A stretch of DNA of 64,000 bases from Raphanus sativus (taxonomy: Eukaryota; Streptophyta; Magnoliopsida; Brassicales; Brassicaceae), in the NCBI RefSeq assembly GCF_000801105.2, contig NC_079515.1, positions 25,133,407-25,197,406 on the forward strand, written 5' to 3'. Under the pieces are notes generated by a model. The model was not told where the DNA came from. It did not search any database and was given only the letters and a program-made list of their open reading frames with translations. Made by a program: the position numbers and the translations under genes. Positions 49,009 to 59,784 of the stretch are shown piece after piece. Numbering within the stretch: the first letter of the stretch is position 1; the number at the start of each line of letters is the position of its first letter.

Positions 49009-50519
49009 TCCCTTATATATTAAAAGAGAATTATTTTGCAAAATATATTCATACACATTGATACAAAAATATTTATGTGTCAGTATCACATTCATTTAGC
49101 AATTAATGTGTTCATACGCTAATTTTTTAATTCTATCGCAGACAATTTAATGTGTTCACACAATAATTTTTTTAATTAACTCTTTTTAGTTTTCGTATTA
49201 TTAATTTTTGTATTAGCGAATTCAAATTCTTTCCAGACAAGTACTAAATAATATCATTGTTGAAACAAATAAACTACAAAATCATTAAAGTTCACATCAA
49301 CTAAAATGTTAGATCGAGAATGTTTTTAGAAATTGAAAGTTCCTTATTTTGCCGAACTTGGCCATGGTTGAGATTTATGCATACAAAAAAACAAATAATA
49401 ATTGATTGGTTATGAAGTAAGAAAATTTAGGTGAAAAACACCACAAAAAATTAGATCTTAGTTTAGTAAAATATTGTTTTTCTTTACAGAATTTCCATAT
49501 CAAACCAAGAATTAGATCATAATCAGATTGTAGAAATAATTAGAAATAAAAAAAAAACTTTTTAAAAAGAAAATTCGTGAAATCGATTGAAAAACATAAT
49601 TCATGTATCAAGTGAAGAAATCACATTATTCCCAAGGCAATTCTAACCCATTTTACTCGATTATATTGTATTTTTATTATATTTACCAAATGTTTTTATA
49701 AAAGTATACGTTATTGATTATAGACTACATCTTGCCTAACACTATTGACACCACGCCCAACCATTGATATTTTTAAAGTGTGGTCCAATAATTATGTATG
49801 TAAAATAAGTCCAACATATTAGTATTACATTGATTTATTTTTCTTTATATTAATAGAAGAAAATAAGTATGTATAAAATATTTGGATTCGAAGAACCGAA
49901 CCGAACTTGATTTAGAAGTAATACTAAACACAAACTAAAACATATAAAGTACTCAAATGGATCTAAAGTTTAATATTCGGATAACCAGATCTGAATCAAA
50001 TCCAAACTAGAATATATTAGTTCTTTTAAGTTTTATATCTATTAGATATTATTAATATGAAAATACCTAAAATAATAAAATATGTTCAAAATACTGAAAA
50101 TATATTATTTTCTCCATTTAAATATTTAAATTAAACTATTTTACGTAAATTTAAGTATTTAATCTTATATTATTTAAATTTTTATATTTTATATTATTTT
50201 TATTTTTGGATTTTCAGGATTAAGTATATATTTTTTTAGTTACATAATTAAAAAGGTATTCAAACTCGAACCTGACTGAACATGCAATGCTTCGAACCAA
50301 ATCCAAACCATATTCAAATAAAAATTTGTAAATATCTGAATCATATTTAAATTTCTAACTCTAAAATCAGAATCCGAAATCCAAAAATATCAACTAAATC
50401 CGAATAGATATTTTAATACTAATCCCTTGAAAAAATATACGACATATCTTTTATTACAATTTAAAATAAATAATCTAATTAGTTATTTCATTCTGCCCAC
50501 GGCGTGGATTGCTAACTAG
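49009..50519 (+). mobile_element. Non-autonomous Helitron
   Basis: The 5' end TCCCTTATATATTAAAAGAG is preceded by A. The 3' end has a short hairpin (CCCACG/CGTGG), then ATTGCTAA and CTAG followed by T. The length is 1,511 bp with no Rep/helicase. Positions 49880-50420 contain a ccgaacc/aatccgaa-rich segment like that in the Helitron at 24812-26257, in the same orientation relative to the element, so both belong to one lineage. Confidence 0.7.
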
Positions 50520-50745
50520 TATCTAATATAAAAAAAAATCAGAACTATTTATCTAGTAAAAACAAGAAATATGATACTCATAAATATGTAAAAAATGCTT
50601 AGAACAATCTGAAATAGCAAACCTGTTTATACTATAGAAAATGTTATGCTTTTGTTTTACTTGCCTATATATTGTTTCACGTTCAACAATATTTTGTACG
50701 TCTCCAACAAAAGTTTTCAAAATGTTGATCCAAGAAGTTGATTTG

Positions 50746-52041
50746 CTAGATTACATTACATCTGACGTCATTAGCAAATCCAACCTTCGCATGTGCAATA
50801 TCATACTCCATCCATACGTTTTGCTGATGATGATTCCCAACTATAAACATTTCAACCCCCGCGAGTTCGGAGTTTCCGAACGTGAAACAATACTTCTGGT
50901 CAGAACCATGTCCTGGTACATGATACAACAGCTTCTGACCCGACACGGTCAACTCTGCTCCTGCGAACATCAGACTCACCGTTGGTAGTTTCGAGAAATC
51001 AAGCTTTGTAGACCCGACACGGAAACAGAGATCCAATGCGGTTTGGTACACGAAACTCGGGTCAACTGTGAGAACCAATTTGGTTTGTTTGGTAAACTCG
51101 GTTTTCAAGACGTTGTAAACCGGAGCTAGTAGAAACGTGAACTGTGTACCCGAATCCAAAATCGTTTGACCTGCTCCGGAATGATCAGGAGCAAAAGCGG
51201 AGCTAGGGATGGGTAACATTTTCGAACCGACCCGAATTCCTTGGAATTGGACTGTGTACGCGAACCGGTCCCAATAAGGTAACCGGTCCAGTTTAGTTAC
51301 CAAAGGCGTGTATTTAAGAGGTGGAAGCGAAGGTAGACGCGCGTCACCAAGAACCAAAACACCGGTAGAGTCAGAACCGGAGATACAATAAGAAAATTTC
51401 GTTAAACCCATCTGGTTAACAAATGATAACCGACCCCGGTTCATTCCCATTAAACCGGTTGTCTTAGCGTCTTCCTCCGGTGTAGTGCTGGAGCTCGAGT
51501 CCATGCATCCAAACGCCGTCGCGGGTCTCCTCGTAGACCCTATACCAAACGTCTCTATAGCGAGGTTCCCATCCAAGGAGGAACCATCTGCGTAGGAGAC
51601 AGCCACGTGGCAGAGGTTAGCTTTCTTGTCACAAATGGCAGGAACGGTTAAGTCTTGGGTCTGGGTGGAGCAAACCGGTGAAGAACAGGGTAAAGCAGTG
51701 TAAGAAGAGGATTTTGCATGGTCGAAAATGGACGTTGAGGTTGATGTTTTTTTGCAGTGGAGCCACGAGAGCTCGCTTCCGGTGTCAAGAACCATCTTGA
51801 TAGTCTGTGGAGGAGAACCGGCGGTGAGAGAGACGGTGAGTGTGACATCGTGCGTGAAAGGAATCTTTAGTGGTAGAGAAGAGGAGAGACGACGTTGTTG
51901 GAGAAATATTGTTGAAGACGAGTTATGTATAGTGAGAGGGAAGATGAGTGTTTGGTTTGTAGGAGATATTCTGGAGAAGGCAAGTGGAGAAAATATTAAA
52001 ATGCAAAATGTGATTTGGAGATGAATCAATGACGAAAACAT
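50746..52041 (-). CDS. PCS1-like aspartyl protease
   Basis: Intronless 431-residue pepsin-like (A1, nepenthesin-type) protease. A signal peptide covers about residues 1-23. The catalytic motifs are DTGS (D86) and DSGT (D296). The flap tyrosine is in VSYADGS (Y150), and the nepenthesin-type cysteines are present. It closely follows the sequence plan of Arabidopsis PCS1 (LPLKIPFTH, TLTV, SELSWL, KTTGLMGMNRG, GAGQT, DSGTQFTFLL). The family acts in the ER, vacuole or apoplast in protein turnover and programmed cell death. I do not recall such a gene between SDIR1 and AHL15 in Arabidopsis, so it may have moved here. The gene looks intact. Confidence 0.92.
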   Translation of the reverse strand: MFSSLIHLQITFCILIFSPLAFSRISPTNQTLIFPLTIHNSSSTIFLQQRRLSSSLPLKIPFTHDVTLTVSLTAGSPPQTIKMVLDTGSELSWLHCKKTSTSTSIFDHAKSSSYTALPCSSPVCSTQTQDLTVPAICDKKANLCHVAVSYADGSSLDGNLAIETFGIGSTRRPATAFGCMDSSSSTTPEEDAKTTGLMGMNRGRLSFVNQMGLTKFSYCISGSDSTGVLVLGDARLPSLPPLKYTPLVTKLDRLPYWDRFAYTVQFQGIRVGSKMLPIPSSAFAPDHSGAGQTILDSGTQFTFLLAPVYNVLKTEFTKQTKLVLTVDPSFVYQTALDLCFRVGSTKLDFSKLPTVSLMFAGAELTVSGQKLLYHVPGHGSDQKYCFTFGNSELAGVEMFIVGNHHQQNVWMEYDIAHAKVGFANDVRCNVI

Positions 52042-52100
52042 CTTGTTAGTTTATTCTTTCTCTCTTAGATAATGATTTGTAATGAGTTCATCAATCCTTA

Positions 52101-52107
52101 ATTTATA
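52101..52107 (-). promoter_or_regulatory. TATA box of the aspartyl protease
   Basis: TATAAAT on the minus strand about 60 bp upstream of the start codon. Confidence 0.55.
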
Positions 52108-52108
52108 T

Positions 52109-52141
52109 CGATACGTGTATGTGTATGTGTATGTGTATGTT
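52109..52141. repeat. (GTGTAT)n microsatellite
   Basis: About five hexamer units immediately upstream of the protease TATA box. Confidence 0.85.
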
Positions 52142-52419
52142 AGTGTTTAAGCAGATAAGGAAACAAATCACGAGGATGAAATGCATTAGACGGTTGAAGA
52201 ACCAATGACGAAAATTTGGGTCTGCTTAGAATCAACGAACCAGGTACGTGAAAGATATGCCATAAAAGTACTGTTTGAATTTGTTGTTGATAAATCCAAA
52301 AAATGATTGTTTAGAAGAAAATAGTATGAAGAAATTGATGTATACAATTACCAAGACGTTTGGTAAATCACTACATTTAGTCAAGGTGTTAAAATCTGAA
52401 ATTCCGTTAAGGTATGTTA

Positions 52420-52703
52420 GAGCATCATTAACCCAAGTGGCTTAATGGAGGGGTGCTTAAATTTTTTTTATTTTTTTTTTATTTTTTTTTGTGTGATTAA
52501 AAAAAAAAAAAAAAAATTAAAAGTCAACCAATCGCGGGCCACCACGTGTTAGTGGGGCCCGCATACTGTTGAAAAACCATTGAAGAACGTAGCTTATATA
52601 AGCCACAAAAGAGTTGGTTGTTTTGATTGATTGGGACCCACCTTCTTATTTTATTATTTTTTTGGTAAACCACTCTCTCTAAATACTTGCGTTAAAGATG
52701 CTC
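52420..52703. mobile_element. MITE with GAGCATCATTAAC ends, TTA target duplication
   Basis: The left end GAGCATCATTAACCC pairs with GAGCATCTTTAACGC read inward from the right. TTA flanks both sides (52417-52419 and 52704-52706). The body carries long T and A runs and a ccaccacgtg motif. Non-coding, 284 bp. Confidence 0.78.
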
Positions 52704-52764
52704 TTATTGGTCAAAGTTGAAGATACTTACTATAACAAGATATATAATTATATATATTGACTAA

Positions 52765-53026
52765 GAGCATCTTCGATCAATACTTCTATATTTTTTTCTA
52801 AAACAGAGAATTTCTGTTATAGAAACAGATTTACTCTGATGTATGATTGTATAATATAAGCTTTCTATTCTAGAAAAAATATCGAGAAATATTATTTTTT
52901 TCTCTACATTTAGAGATGAAAGTAACATATCTCAATATTTTCCTCTATAAATAAAGAAATTCTATAAGAAAGTAATATATTTAATCAAATTCACATCTAT
53001 AATATATTCTCTATTTAAACATGGTC
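52765..53026. mobile_element. MITE with GAGCATCTTC end, TAA target duplication
   Basis: The left end GAGCATCTTCGATC and the right end (GACCATGTTTAAATAG read inward) are imperfect inverted repeats. TAA is at 52762-52764 and 53027-53029. It is only 61 bp from the preceding MITE. Confidence 0.6.
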
Positions 53027-53029
53027 TAA

Positions 53030-54646
53030 GATCTGCCCCATGTTTTTGAAAAAAAAAACTTAGGTAATTTTATCTCATGTATGTATATATGAAGTACTGT
53101 TGGGGATAACTACAATTTGTTTATAAGTCTCAGTCAATTCCATTAAACCTATATAACAATTTTGCTTCTGGATATACAAATCCTAATTTCCAGAGTTTAG
53201 AATCGCTTGCCCCCTATAAAATTTGCTAATTATCTAATATTATGTGGATTTAATGTTGCTGAGGATAAAATGGTTTCTTCAAAAATCTCCGTGATGCAAA
53301 AAGCAAAATCAGCTAATGATCGCCACAGAGCGGACTCTACCAAATTAAAAACCTTAAAGCAGCAGCCCAAACTAGCTTAACTGAAAACTATCACATAATG
53401 AAAATAATCTGCTGACAAAAAATGAAAATAATTTACATTTTAGCTCAATGTAATGTCATTATTGGTGGAGAATTGTACATGTCAATATCGGCCGAGTCTG
53501 ATGCTAGTCCTGCTAGCAGCTCAAGAGCAGTGGGTTTTGATTCTCCAACGAGTTAAAAAGTTAGTGACCCTAATCCTGTCAAAGTGCGTGGCCGAAAAAA
53601 GAGAAATTTAATCTCACATCTTGATAGATTTTTTTTTTTGATATCACTGGCTCACTCTTTATACGAGCGGCATTATAGCGATGTTAATTTTAAAACGAAT
53701 ATATTGTTTTTTCAATTGAAATTTTAGATTATAAAATAGAAAACGTGTATGATAACGTGTTTTCTAGTATTACAGATTGCGTGAGTAACAAAAAAAATTA
53801 GTATGCACAAGCGATAGTAAACACAAATAAACAAATCCGCAGCAATAACTCGTTCACAAATATTTACCTAAATCACTATGAAGTAGGCAAGCAGTTATAA
53901 GGTATCATTCTTGTACTTAAAATTGCTAGGGAATATAGTTATGATGGGACCAAATCTACCGAACTTTTGTTTGTTTTGTTTATTTGCTTGTAATGCAAGT
54001 GTGGCTTGTAATGAAAGTGTAACATAAAAAGAATCTGCAAGACCAAAGAAGTCTTATGTAATAGTATATCTAGAAAATATAATTTTCTTAGATCTTTGAC
54101 AACTCTTTACCGTTATTACAAGATCAAGAAGAACAAACACAAGAGTGAAAAACACCCAAACTAAACTAGTCAGCATCAAACGAGTATGAGTTTGAAGAGA
54201 AAAGATCTAAGAAATGATTCAAACAATGCTTCAAAATATTGAAGTGCTTAAGAAGAGCCAAAAATCAATAACAACCATACTTGCCAACCTTGAGAAAGGA
54301 ATGACACTCATAATTGCTTTCAATGTAGAAGCCCTACACACCATTTCTCTTTAAGACGAATGCTCATGATTTTCCACATCTTAATGTAAGAAAGAAACAC
54401 ATCAAAGCTCAAATGCGATTCTACCATCAGTTTTAACATCCATAAAAAAAAGCTATCCGCCGATCAAAATAACCAGTCACAAAAAACCAGTAATCACCAC
54501 CACAAAACAAACAAACAAACACTAGCTAAGTGTCATTACCCGCACAAGAGGAAAATTTTTAAGAGCTTAGTAAACAAAAGCCTAACCATTTAATCATTCC
54601 AGTTAAAAAGAACCACTTCCAGCCACCACCGCCGCCTATCTAACTA
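53030..54646. other. AT-rich intergenic region and AHL15 3' UTR
   Basis: No gene supported. The part next to 54646 should be the AHL15 3' UTR. Confidence 0.4.
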
Positions 54647-55534
54647 TCAATACGAAGGAGGACCACGAGGCGGAGGAGCACCCCAAAACACGTCTTGTTG
54701 AGCCATCTGATGACCATTTGGCACAAAACCAGGACCCATACTATACATCTGCTGCGCTTGCATCGACCCATCGTTTCCATCGTTCCCACTCTCGTTATCA
54801 TCAGTCTCCTTCTTAGCTTCTTCTACTTGTGGTGGTTGCTGCTCTCCTTGCTGCTCATCTTCAATAGGTAACCTCTCGTAAGTAGCATTGCAAAACGTAG
54901 CAGCGATTACAATAACCGGTCCAGATGCAATAAGCGGTCCAGCTACTCCACCTCCCACGACTTGACCCTGAGCTCCAGCTAAGTAAATGGTTAAACCAGC
55001 GGCTGCAGCAGGAGAACCGGAAGTGGGAAGAAACGCACCGCACATAGACAAGATCTCAAACTGACCACGAAGAGACACAGCTCCTCCAGATGCACTAGGC
55101 TGACGCAGAGTGACATTAGTGACCAAACCGCTCCCGCTCAGAACAGAAACGCCTCTCCCGCGTCTACGAGCAAACGCGTTCAGGCTCTCCGCCACGTCAG
55201 CACCGGAGGCTATCTCCAGGACATGGCTTTGCAGCGAGTTAGGGCTTTCTTTGGTGACGACCACTGGGCTCTTGGGTTTGTTCTTGGAACCAGGAGGTCT
55301 GCCTCTCGGACGTCGACCCGTAGACCCGGATCCGGGCTCCACCGCGGGCAGCTCGTCTCGACTGGTCTGCTCCTCTTGGCTGTTCTGAGTCTGAGTGTTA
55401 GGGCTTCCACTGTTGTTGGTGAAGTCATGGTCCAATCTCGGATCCGACCGGGTCATAGTAGGGTTGTTGCTTCTGTGGTGCAAAGAAGGAGCTGATGACG
55501 TCACTGGACTCTCTACCCACCAAGGATTCGCCAT
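54647..55534 (-). CDS. AHL15: AT-hook nuclear-localized protein AHL15 (AGF2)
   Basis: Intronless 295-residue protein. The N-terminus is [18 protein letters not shown]. One AT-hook, [15 protein letters not shown], lies at about residues 74-88 with its RGRP core at 77-80. The PPC/DUF296 domain spans about 102-225 and contains [10 protein letters not shown], where most relatives have GRFEIL. The C-terminal tail is acidic and glutamine-rich and ends PPPRGPPSY. Clade-A AHLs bind AT-rich DNA at the minor groove and multimerise through the PPC domain. AHL15/AGF2 acts in gibberellin feedback and in meristem maturation and longevity. A 5'-UTR intron is likely (about 55755-55886) behind a (GA)n leader. 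Confidence 0.95.
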   Translation of the reverse strand: MANPWWVESPVTSSAPSLHHRSNNPTMTRSDPRLDHDFTNNSGSPNTQTQNSQEEQTSRDELPAVEPGSGSTGRRPRGRPPGSKNKPKSPVVVTKESPNSLQSHVLEIASGADVAESLNAFARRRGRGVSVLSGSGLVTNVTLRQPSASGGAVSLRGQFEILSMCGAFLPTSGSPAAAAGLTIYLAGAQGQVVGGGVAGPLIASGPVIVIAATFCNATYERLPIEDEQQGEQQPPQVEEAKKETDDNESGNDGNDGSMQAQQMYSMGPGFVPNGHQMAQQDVFWGAPPPRGPPSY

Positions 55535-56599
55535 TGTTTTACTTTTTTTTTTCTTCTCCTCTTAAGTGAAAATCAAATAAATAAAAACTTTATTTTTGTT
55601 ACTCTCCGACAAGAGACTATTACTAGAGAGGGAAAAAATCCGAAAACCTTATCCTAAACTCTAGATTAGATGTTTTGTAACCAAATCCAAACCAACATGT
55701 TGCATGAAGCCGACACAGAGACATGGAACATCATTTGTTTTCTATCATATACCTGAAGAAAATAAAAAGACAAAGAAAATAATCAGATCTAGCAAGAAAA
55801 TCTAAAACATAAAAAAAGTCTTAACTTTTATTTAGCAATCAATATAAAAATCTAAACTTTTATGTAGTTGATTAAAGGGAAGACCGTACCCAGAGAGAGA
55901 GAGAGAGCCAAAAATTTGTTTCAGGGGGCAAAGCTTTGTACTTGAAAGATTTGTAAGAACTCTCTCTTCCGGTCTCTTTCTATTTCGTACTTTGGAAAAA
56001 AAAATATGTGCGTACGTTAAAAGGACTTGTGGTAAGAAAGGCGTACGATAAGGGTATCGAGGTGGATGATAAATATGTGATTTGATCTTTCCTTGATCAC
56101 GCTCTCTGAAGCGGTCCTATCTCTCTATCTATCTTGCCACTAGAGCCGTTCTTTTAGACCATTGAACTTTTAGGTGTTCGTGCAAAAGTTTGAGCGAGCT
56201 TCTCTAGACACGCCTTGTCTCTTCTACACACTAGCCCTGGCTGTGGACCCATTTTACAATTACTATATTACCCCTGGCCTCAATTGTCAATTTAAAGATC
56301 CATATTTGGTAACGAGCCTTCTGGGTTGATAGCGAAAAATCATCTGTAGAAAAGGAGAAAAAGTTGACTTACCTTGAACTATACTATATTTTAAGTTTTT
56401 GATGATTTTTATTTGATTTTAACTATTTTTTGTCAGTTTTTTTCTCAGTCCGAAAGTTAAGCTACAAAATTAGTTCAAAGCCAAATATTCAATGCGTTGT
56501 TCAAAAAAAAAAAACCAAATATTCAATGCAATTATTGTTCGTTTTCTGTAATTTGGGTTAATTTGGGGGGGTTCACATACCATTTTTCAATGAATGAGG
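55535..56599 (-). promoter_or_regulatory. AHL15 leader and promoter
   Basis: This contains a (GA)n tract at about 55891-55908, a putative leader intron, and AT-rich promoter sequence. No other gene. Confidence 0.4.
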
Positions 56600-56889
56600 G
56601 TTCTTCCCGTTAGAATTCTTAAAATATGTATTGTATATGCATGTATATATTATATATATATAAGTATTTGTGGAATCCATAATTTTTAGTGTTATATATG
56701 TATGTATATATCATATATGTATAAATATTTATGGAATCCACAATTATCGTAGAACCCTATAAACAAAGGTTTTTGATGGTTCTTAAACTCTATTTTAAGA
56801 GGCCTATGGGGTTCCACAAAAATTATGGAGCCGAAAAAAATACTTATATATATAATATATACACACAATACATATTTTAAGAACTCTAA
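56600..56889. mobile_element. Foldback element
   Basis: Near-identical inverted arms (left from about 56608, right ending about 56887) share attcttaaaatatgtattg, tatatattatatata and taagtattt. A second inner inverted pair carries tggaatcca/ttccacaaa. No target duplication is clear, because another MITE begins at its right end. Confidence 0.6.
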
Positions 56890-57106
56890 GAACATTTTTA
56901 TTGGTGTATTTCAACACATTTTAGGACAGTATAATAAAAGGAAAAAATTAAAACAGTGATCAGAGATATGTATCTCAGGGTCTTCCACAAAAAATGTTTT
57001 GGTGAAGTTATTAGGGTGACATGACACTAAACTTCAGCTCTTACTTTATTTTATTAATTTTTCACACTTAACCTATATCCCTCCATTTATCCTATTAAGG
57101 ATGCTC
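56890..57106. mobile_element. MITE, TAA target duplication
   Basis: The left end GAACATTTTTATTGG and GAGCATCCTTAATAGG read inward from the right are imperfect inverted repeats. TAA is at 56887-56889 and 57107-57109. A stray gggatgctc end at about 57128 may be a remnant of a sister copy. Confidence 0.65.
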
Positions 57107-57109
57107 TAA

Positions 57110-58466
57110 TGGGAATAACCTTTATTAGGGATGCTCTTATAATTTTATCAATTAAACCATCTCTAATTCATGCTTATATTTCGTCTATATAGTATAATAG
57201 AATAAAATCTATTCTAACCTATCTCATTCCAGTTCATGCTTATATTTGCATAATATACTATAATATAAATAAAATTTACTTACAATAACTTTAAATTTTA
57301 TATTTAAGGTGTTGCTTGTTTGAAGTAGTATTTAGTTTTTGTTTTTCGGCCTTTTTATCAAACATATATTTTTCATTCATAACTTAAAAGATTATATGGT
57401 TAAAAGCAAACATCTGACATTGATGTGCATTCTTTTTTAAAAAAATCAATAGCAAAGCAATGTAAAGATAAAAACACCAGCTTGGTTAAGTTTGATGAGA
57501 TGTCGAAATTGGTTTCAAAGACGCCACACACAAGTAATTACATGAAGAAATTACTGCATCTTTCGAATCTTACACTTAAAAATAGTACCGTATATCGTGA
57601 CATTGAATGCTCCAAAATCTCAATTTCATTGAAACAAATCTCGTAGTATCTTCCGTCCCATACGTATAATTTTTTCTTAGGTACTTTAGGTATAAAACCT
57701 AAAAAAAAATTTTATAGGCCGTAGAATCTGCAAAATAAAAAAATTGTCTATAATATCAAATAAATTATATAATCATATTTAAATATTTAATTTAATTTTG
57801 AGTGTTTTTAAAATTATTGAAATATTTTAAATAACATTGTTATTATTTACATATCACATTTTAAATAACAATAAACTTTGATAATTTATAAAGACATATT
57901 AATGTAAATTCTTTAATTGATAAAATTAATTATTTTATATATATATTACATATTTCACATATTTTATTTTAAAATATCTACAGTCTATAACTTCCAGTTA
58001 CAACAAATTTAACTACAGCAAAAATCTCTGCAAAAAAATCTACAGTAACAACTTTACAGTTACAACCAATTTACCTACAGATAAATTCGTACAACTAAAT
58101 TTTTAAAACTACAGTCAAACCAATCTCATCTATAGTTGTATACAATGTAGCTGTAAAAATTAAATGCTTTTAAGAAAGAAATTAGAAAAATAAATATATT
58201 TCTACAACAATATATACTTTCTTTAAAAAATAAAGTTTCTACAGCTATTTTTTTATTTTATTGACTTTAGTTTAAAAAACTAGTTAAAACATGATTAGTA
58301 ATTTAAATGGTTGTAAATAGAAATTAAACCTAAAACCACTAGTTACAACTCAACCAATCATCTCCAAAATCTGTTGCAATGCACATATTCATATCTAGTT
58401 ATGAAAACATTTGTATATGTGAATTCAAGTAGAAAAGGAAATAAATATATTATTTTTTTAAGATAT
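57110..58466. repeat. Second copy of the TACAAC/CTACAGC repeat
   Basis: 57690-58130 is colinear with about 17870-18310. The copy continues to about 58350 with further ctacagc and accaatcat motifs. The flanking parts are AT-rich without genes. Confidence 0.55.
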
Positions 58467-58574
58467 ATAACATAAATGGATACATTATCAAATTTGTCCA
58501 GAAACATTAAATAGTATTATTTAATGTTTGTTTAATGTTTCTGGCAAATTTGATAATGTATCCATTTATGTTAT
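58467..58574. repeat. Near-perfect 45-bp-arm hairpin
   Basis: Left arm 58467-58511 and right arm 58531-58574 are complementary apart from about one position in the atttgtccag region. The loop is only about 19 nt and can itself pair (taaata/tattta). It lies about 500 bp upstream of the peptide gene. Confidence 0.85.
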
Positions 58575-58634
58575 AGATTCCAAAATCTCTTAAAAAACTA
58601 TATATTGCTTTCCTTTTCTACTTTAATTCAAATA

Positions 58635-58931
58635 TAATAATCACATGTTAATTATGTATGGCACGTTATAATATCCATTGTGTGGATGTACCATAACCAA
58701 ATATTTAACCAAGTACTAGACAAGTCCAACAAGTACAAGAGAAAGTCCAAGGAGGTTTACATCCGGTTTACATCGGTATGTCTACATTCCGGTTCGAGAT
58801 TAGAAGACTCAGTCAACATCGTCATCATCACCTTGACCAAGTCTTCATGTATGACATCAATGTAGTCAATAGTAATTAATGTGTAAATTTTTATTCCTTG
58901 TAAAGTACTTGTAAACCCTTGTATCAAACCA
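58635..58931. repeat. Duplicated promoter segment, copy 1
   Basis: About 297 bp ending at gtatcaaacca and very similar to 60338-60633 (roughly ten substitutions by eye). Here it leads straight into the TATA box of the peptide gene. Confidence 0.88.
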
Positions 58932-58932
58932 C

Positions 58933-58939
58933 TATATAT
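58933..58939 (+). promoter_or_regulatory. TATA box of the peptide gene
   Basis: TATATAT about 100 bp upstream of the start codon at 59038. Confidence 0.6.
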
Positions 58940-59037
58940 TGTGGTGTTGGGTAATGAGAAAAGACACGACATTCCTTACAATTCACTCTCCACATTTCAC
59001 ACATATTATAACACTCCCCTCCTACAAACAAAAAACA

Positions 59038-59784
59038 ATGGCGAAGCCAAGCTTGTTTTTAGTAGCAATAATTTTGAGCTTCATGGTTAATTCATCTCTT
59101 GCACGACCAGACCCAACTCTTGACGCACAGGTTTTTCTTAAATCATCTTCTTTTACATTGTAATTATTCTTAGTTTCAAAAATATAAAAAATTATTCTAA
59201 GTTTCAACTATTTGACAAGTGGTTTAGATTTTAAAACTAACATAACATAACAGCAGTTTTATGTAACAAAAAATCAGATTTACTTCAAGAAAATAAAACA
59301 GTATTATTCTAGTATTTCATATTCTATGCCATGATGACAATAAAAAAATTCTGATACGATTGAAAGTATCATATTATAATTAACTTTTGTGATTTAATTA
59401 ATTACTGAAAAAATAAATTTCAACTGTTTGTGAATTGTACATCTTTTCTTGAAATCTACATTAATTTTTTTTAAACGCGAGTGCTGATATTTAGATAGAT
59501 GATAACAACATTGAACACATTAAGTCTTCCTAACAATATATCTAAATTAATAATAAAGATCAAAAGTAAATATATAACAAACATATGCATATGCATTCCG
59601 CAGATTGATTAAAATTACTAACTTTATTTTATCTTTTTGATATGTTTTTAAGGGATTGGAAATGAAGAGTAAATGCGAAACTGGTGAATGTGTGGTAAAT
59701 GGTTTGTGGTCTGCTCATACGGATTACACTGATCCACACGACAATACGCCAGGTCATCAGGGTACTTCACCACCAGCCGGTTAA
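59038..59784 (+). CDS. Small secreted peptide precursor (PSY-like)
   Basis: Two exons, 59038-59130 and 59653-59784, give 74 residues. The 522-bp intron has GT-AG ends and the phase is 0. A signal peptide covers residues 1-22 (hydrophobic LFLVAIILSFMV, then SSLA). The mature part has a cysteine pair CETGEC and a C-terminal stretch HTDYTDPHDNTPGH ending SPPAG. Asp-Tyr followed by Asp-Pro, Asn, His, Gly and prolines recalls tyrosine-sulfated PSY peptides, but the Asn-His spacing is one residue longer than in PSY1, so the family is tentative. A TATA box lies at 58933 and the start has good purine context (acaATGGC). The promoter segment 58635-58931 is duplicated at 60338. Confidence 0.68.

Noticed and set aside
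57425..57646. 73-codon reading frame as a gene
   Set aside because: Composition is repeat-like and low-complexity, with no start context, intron or domain.
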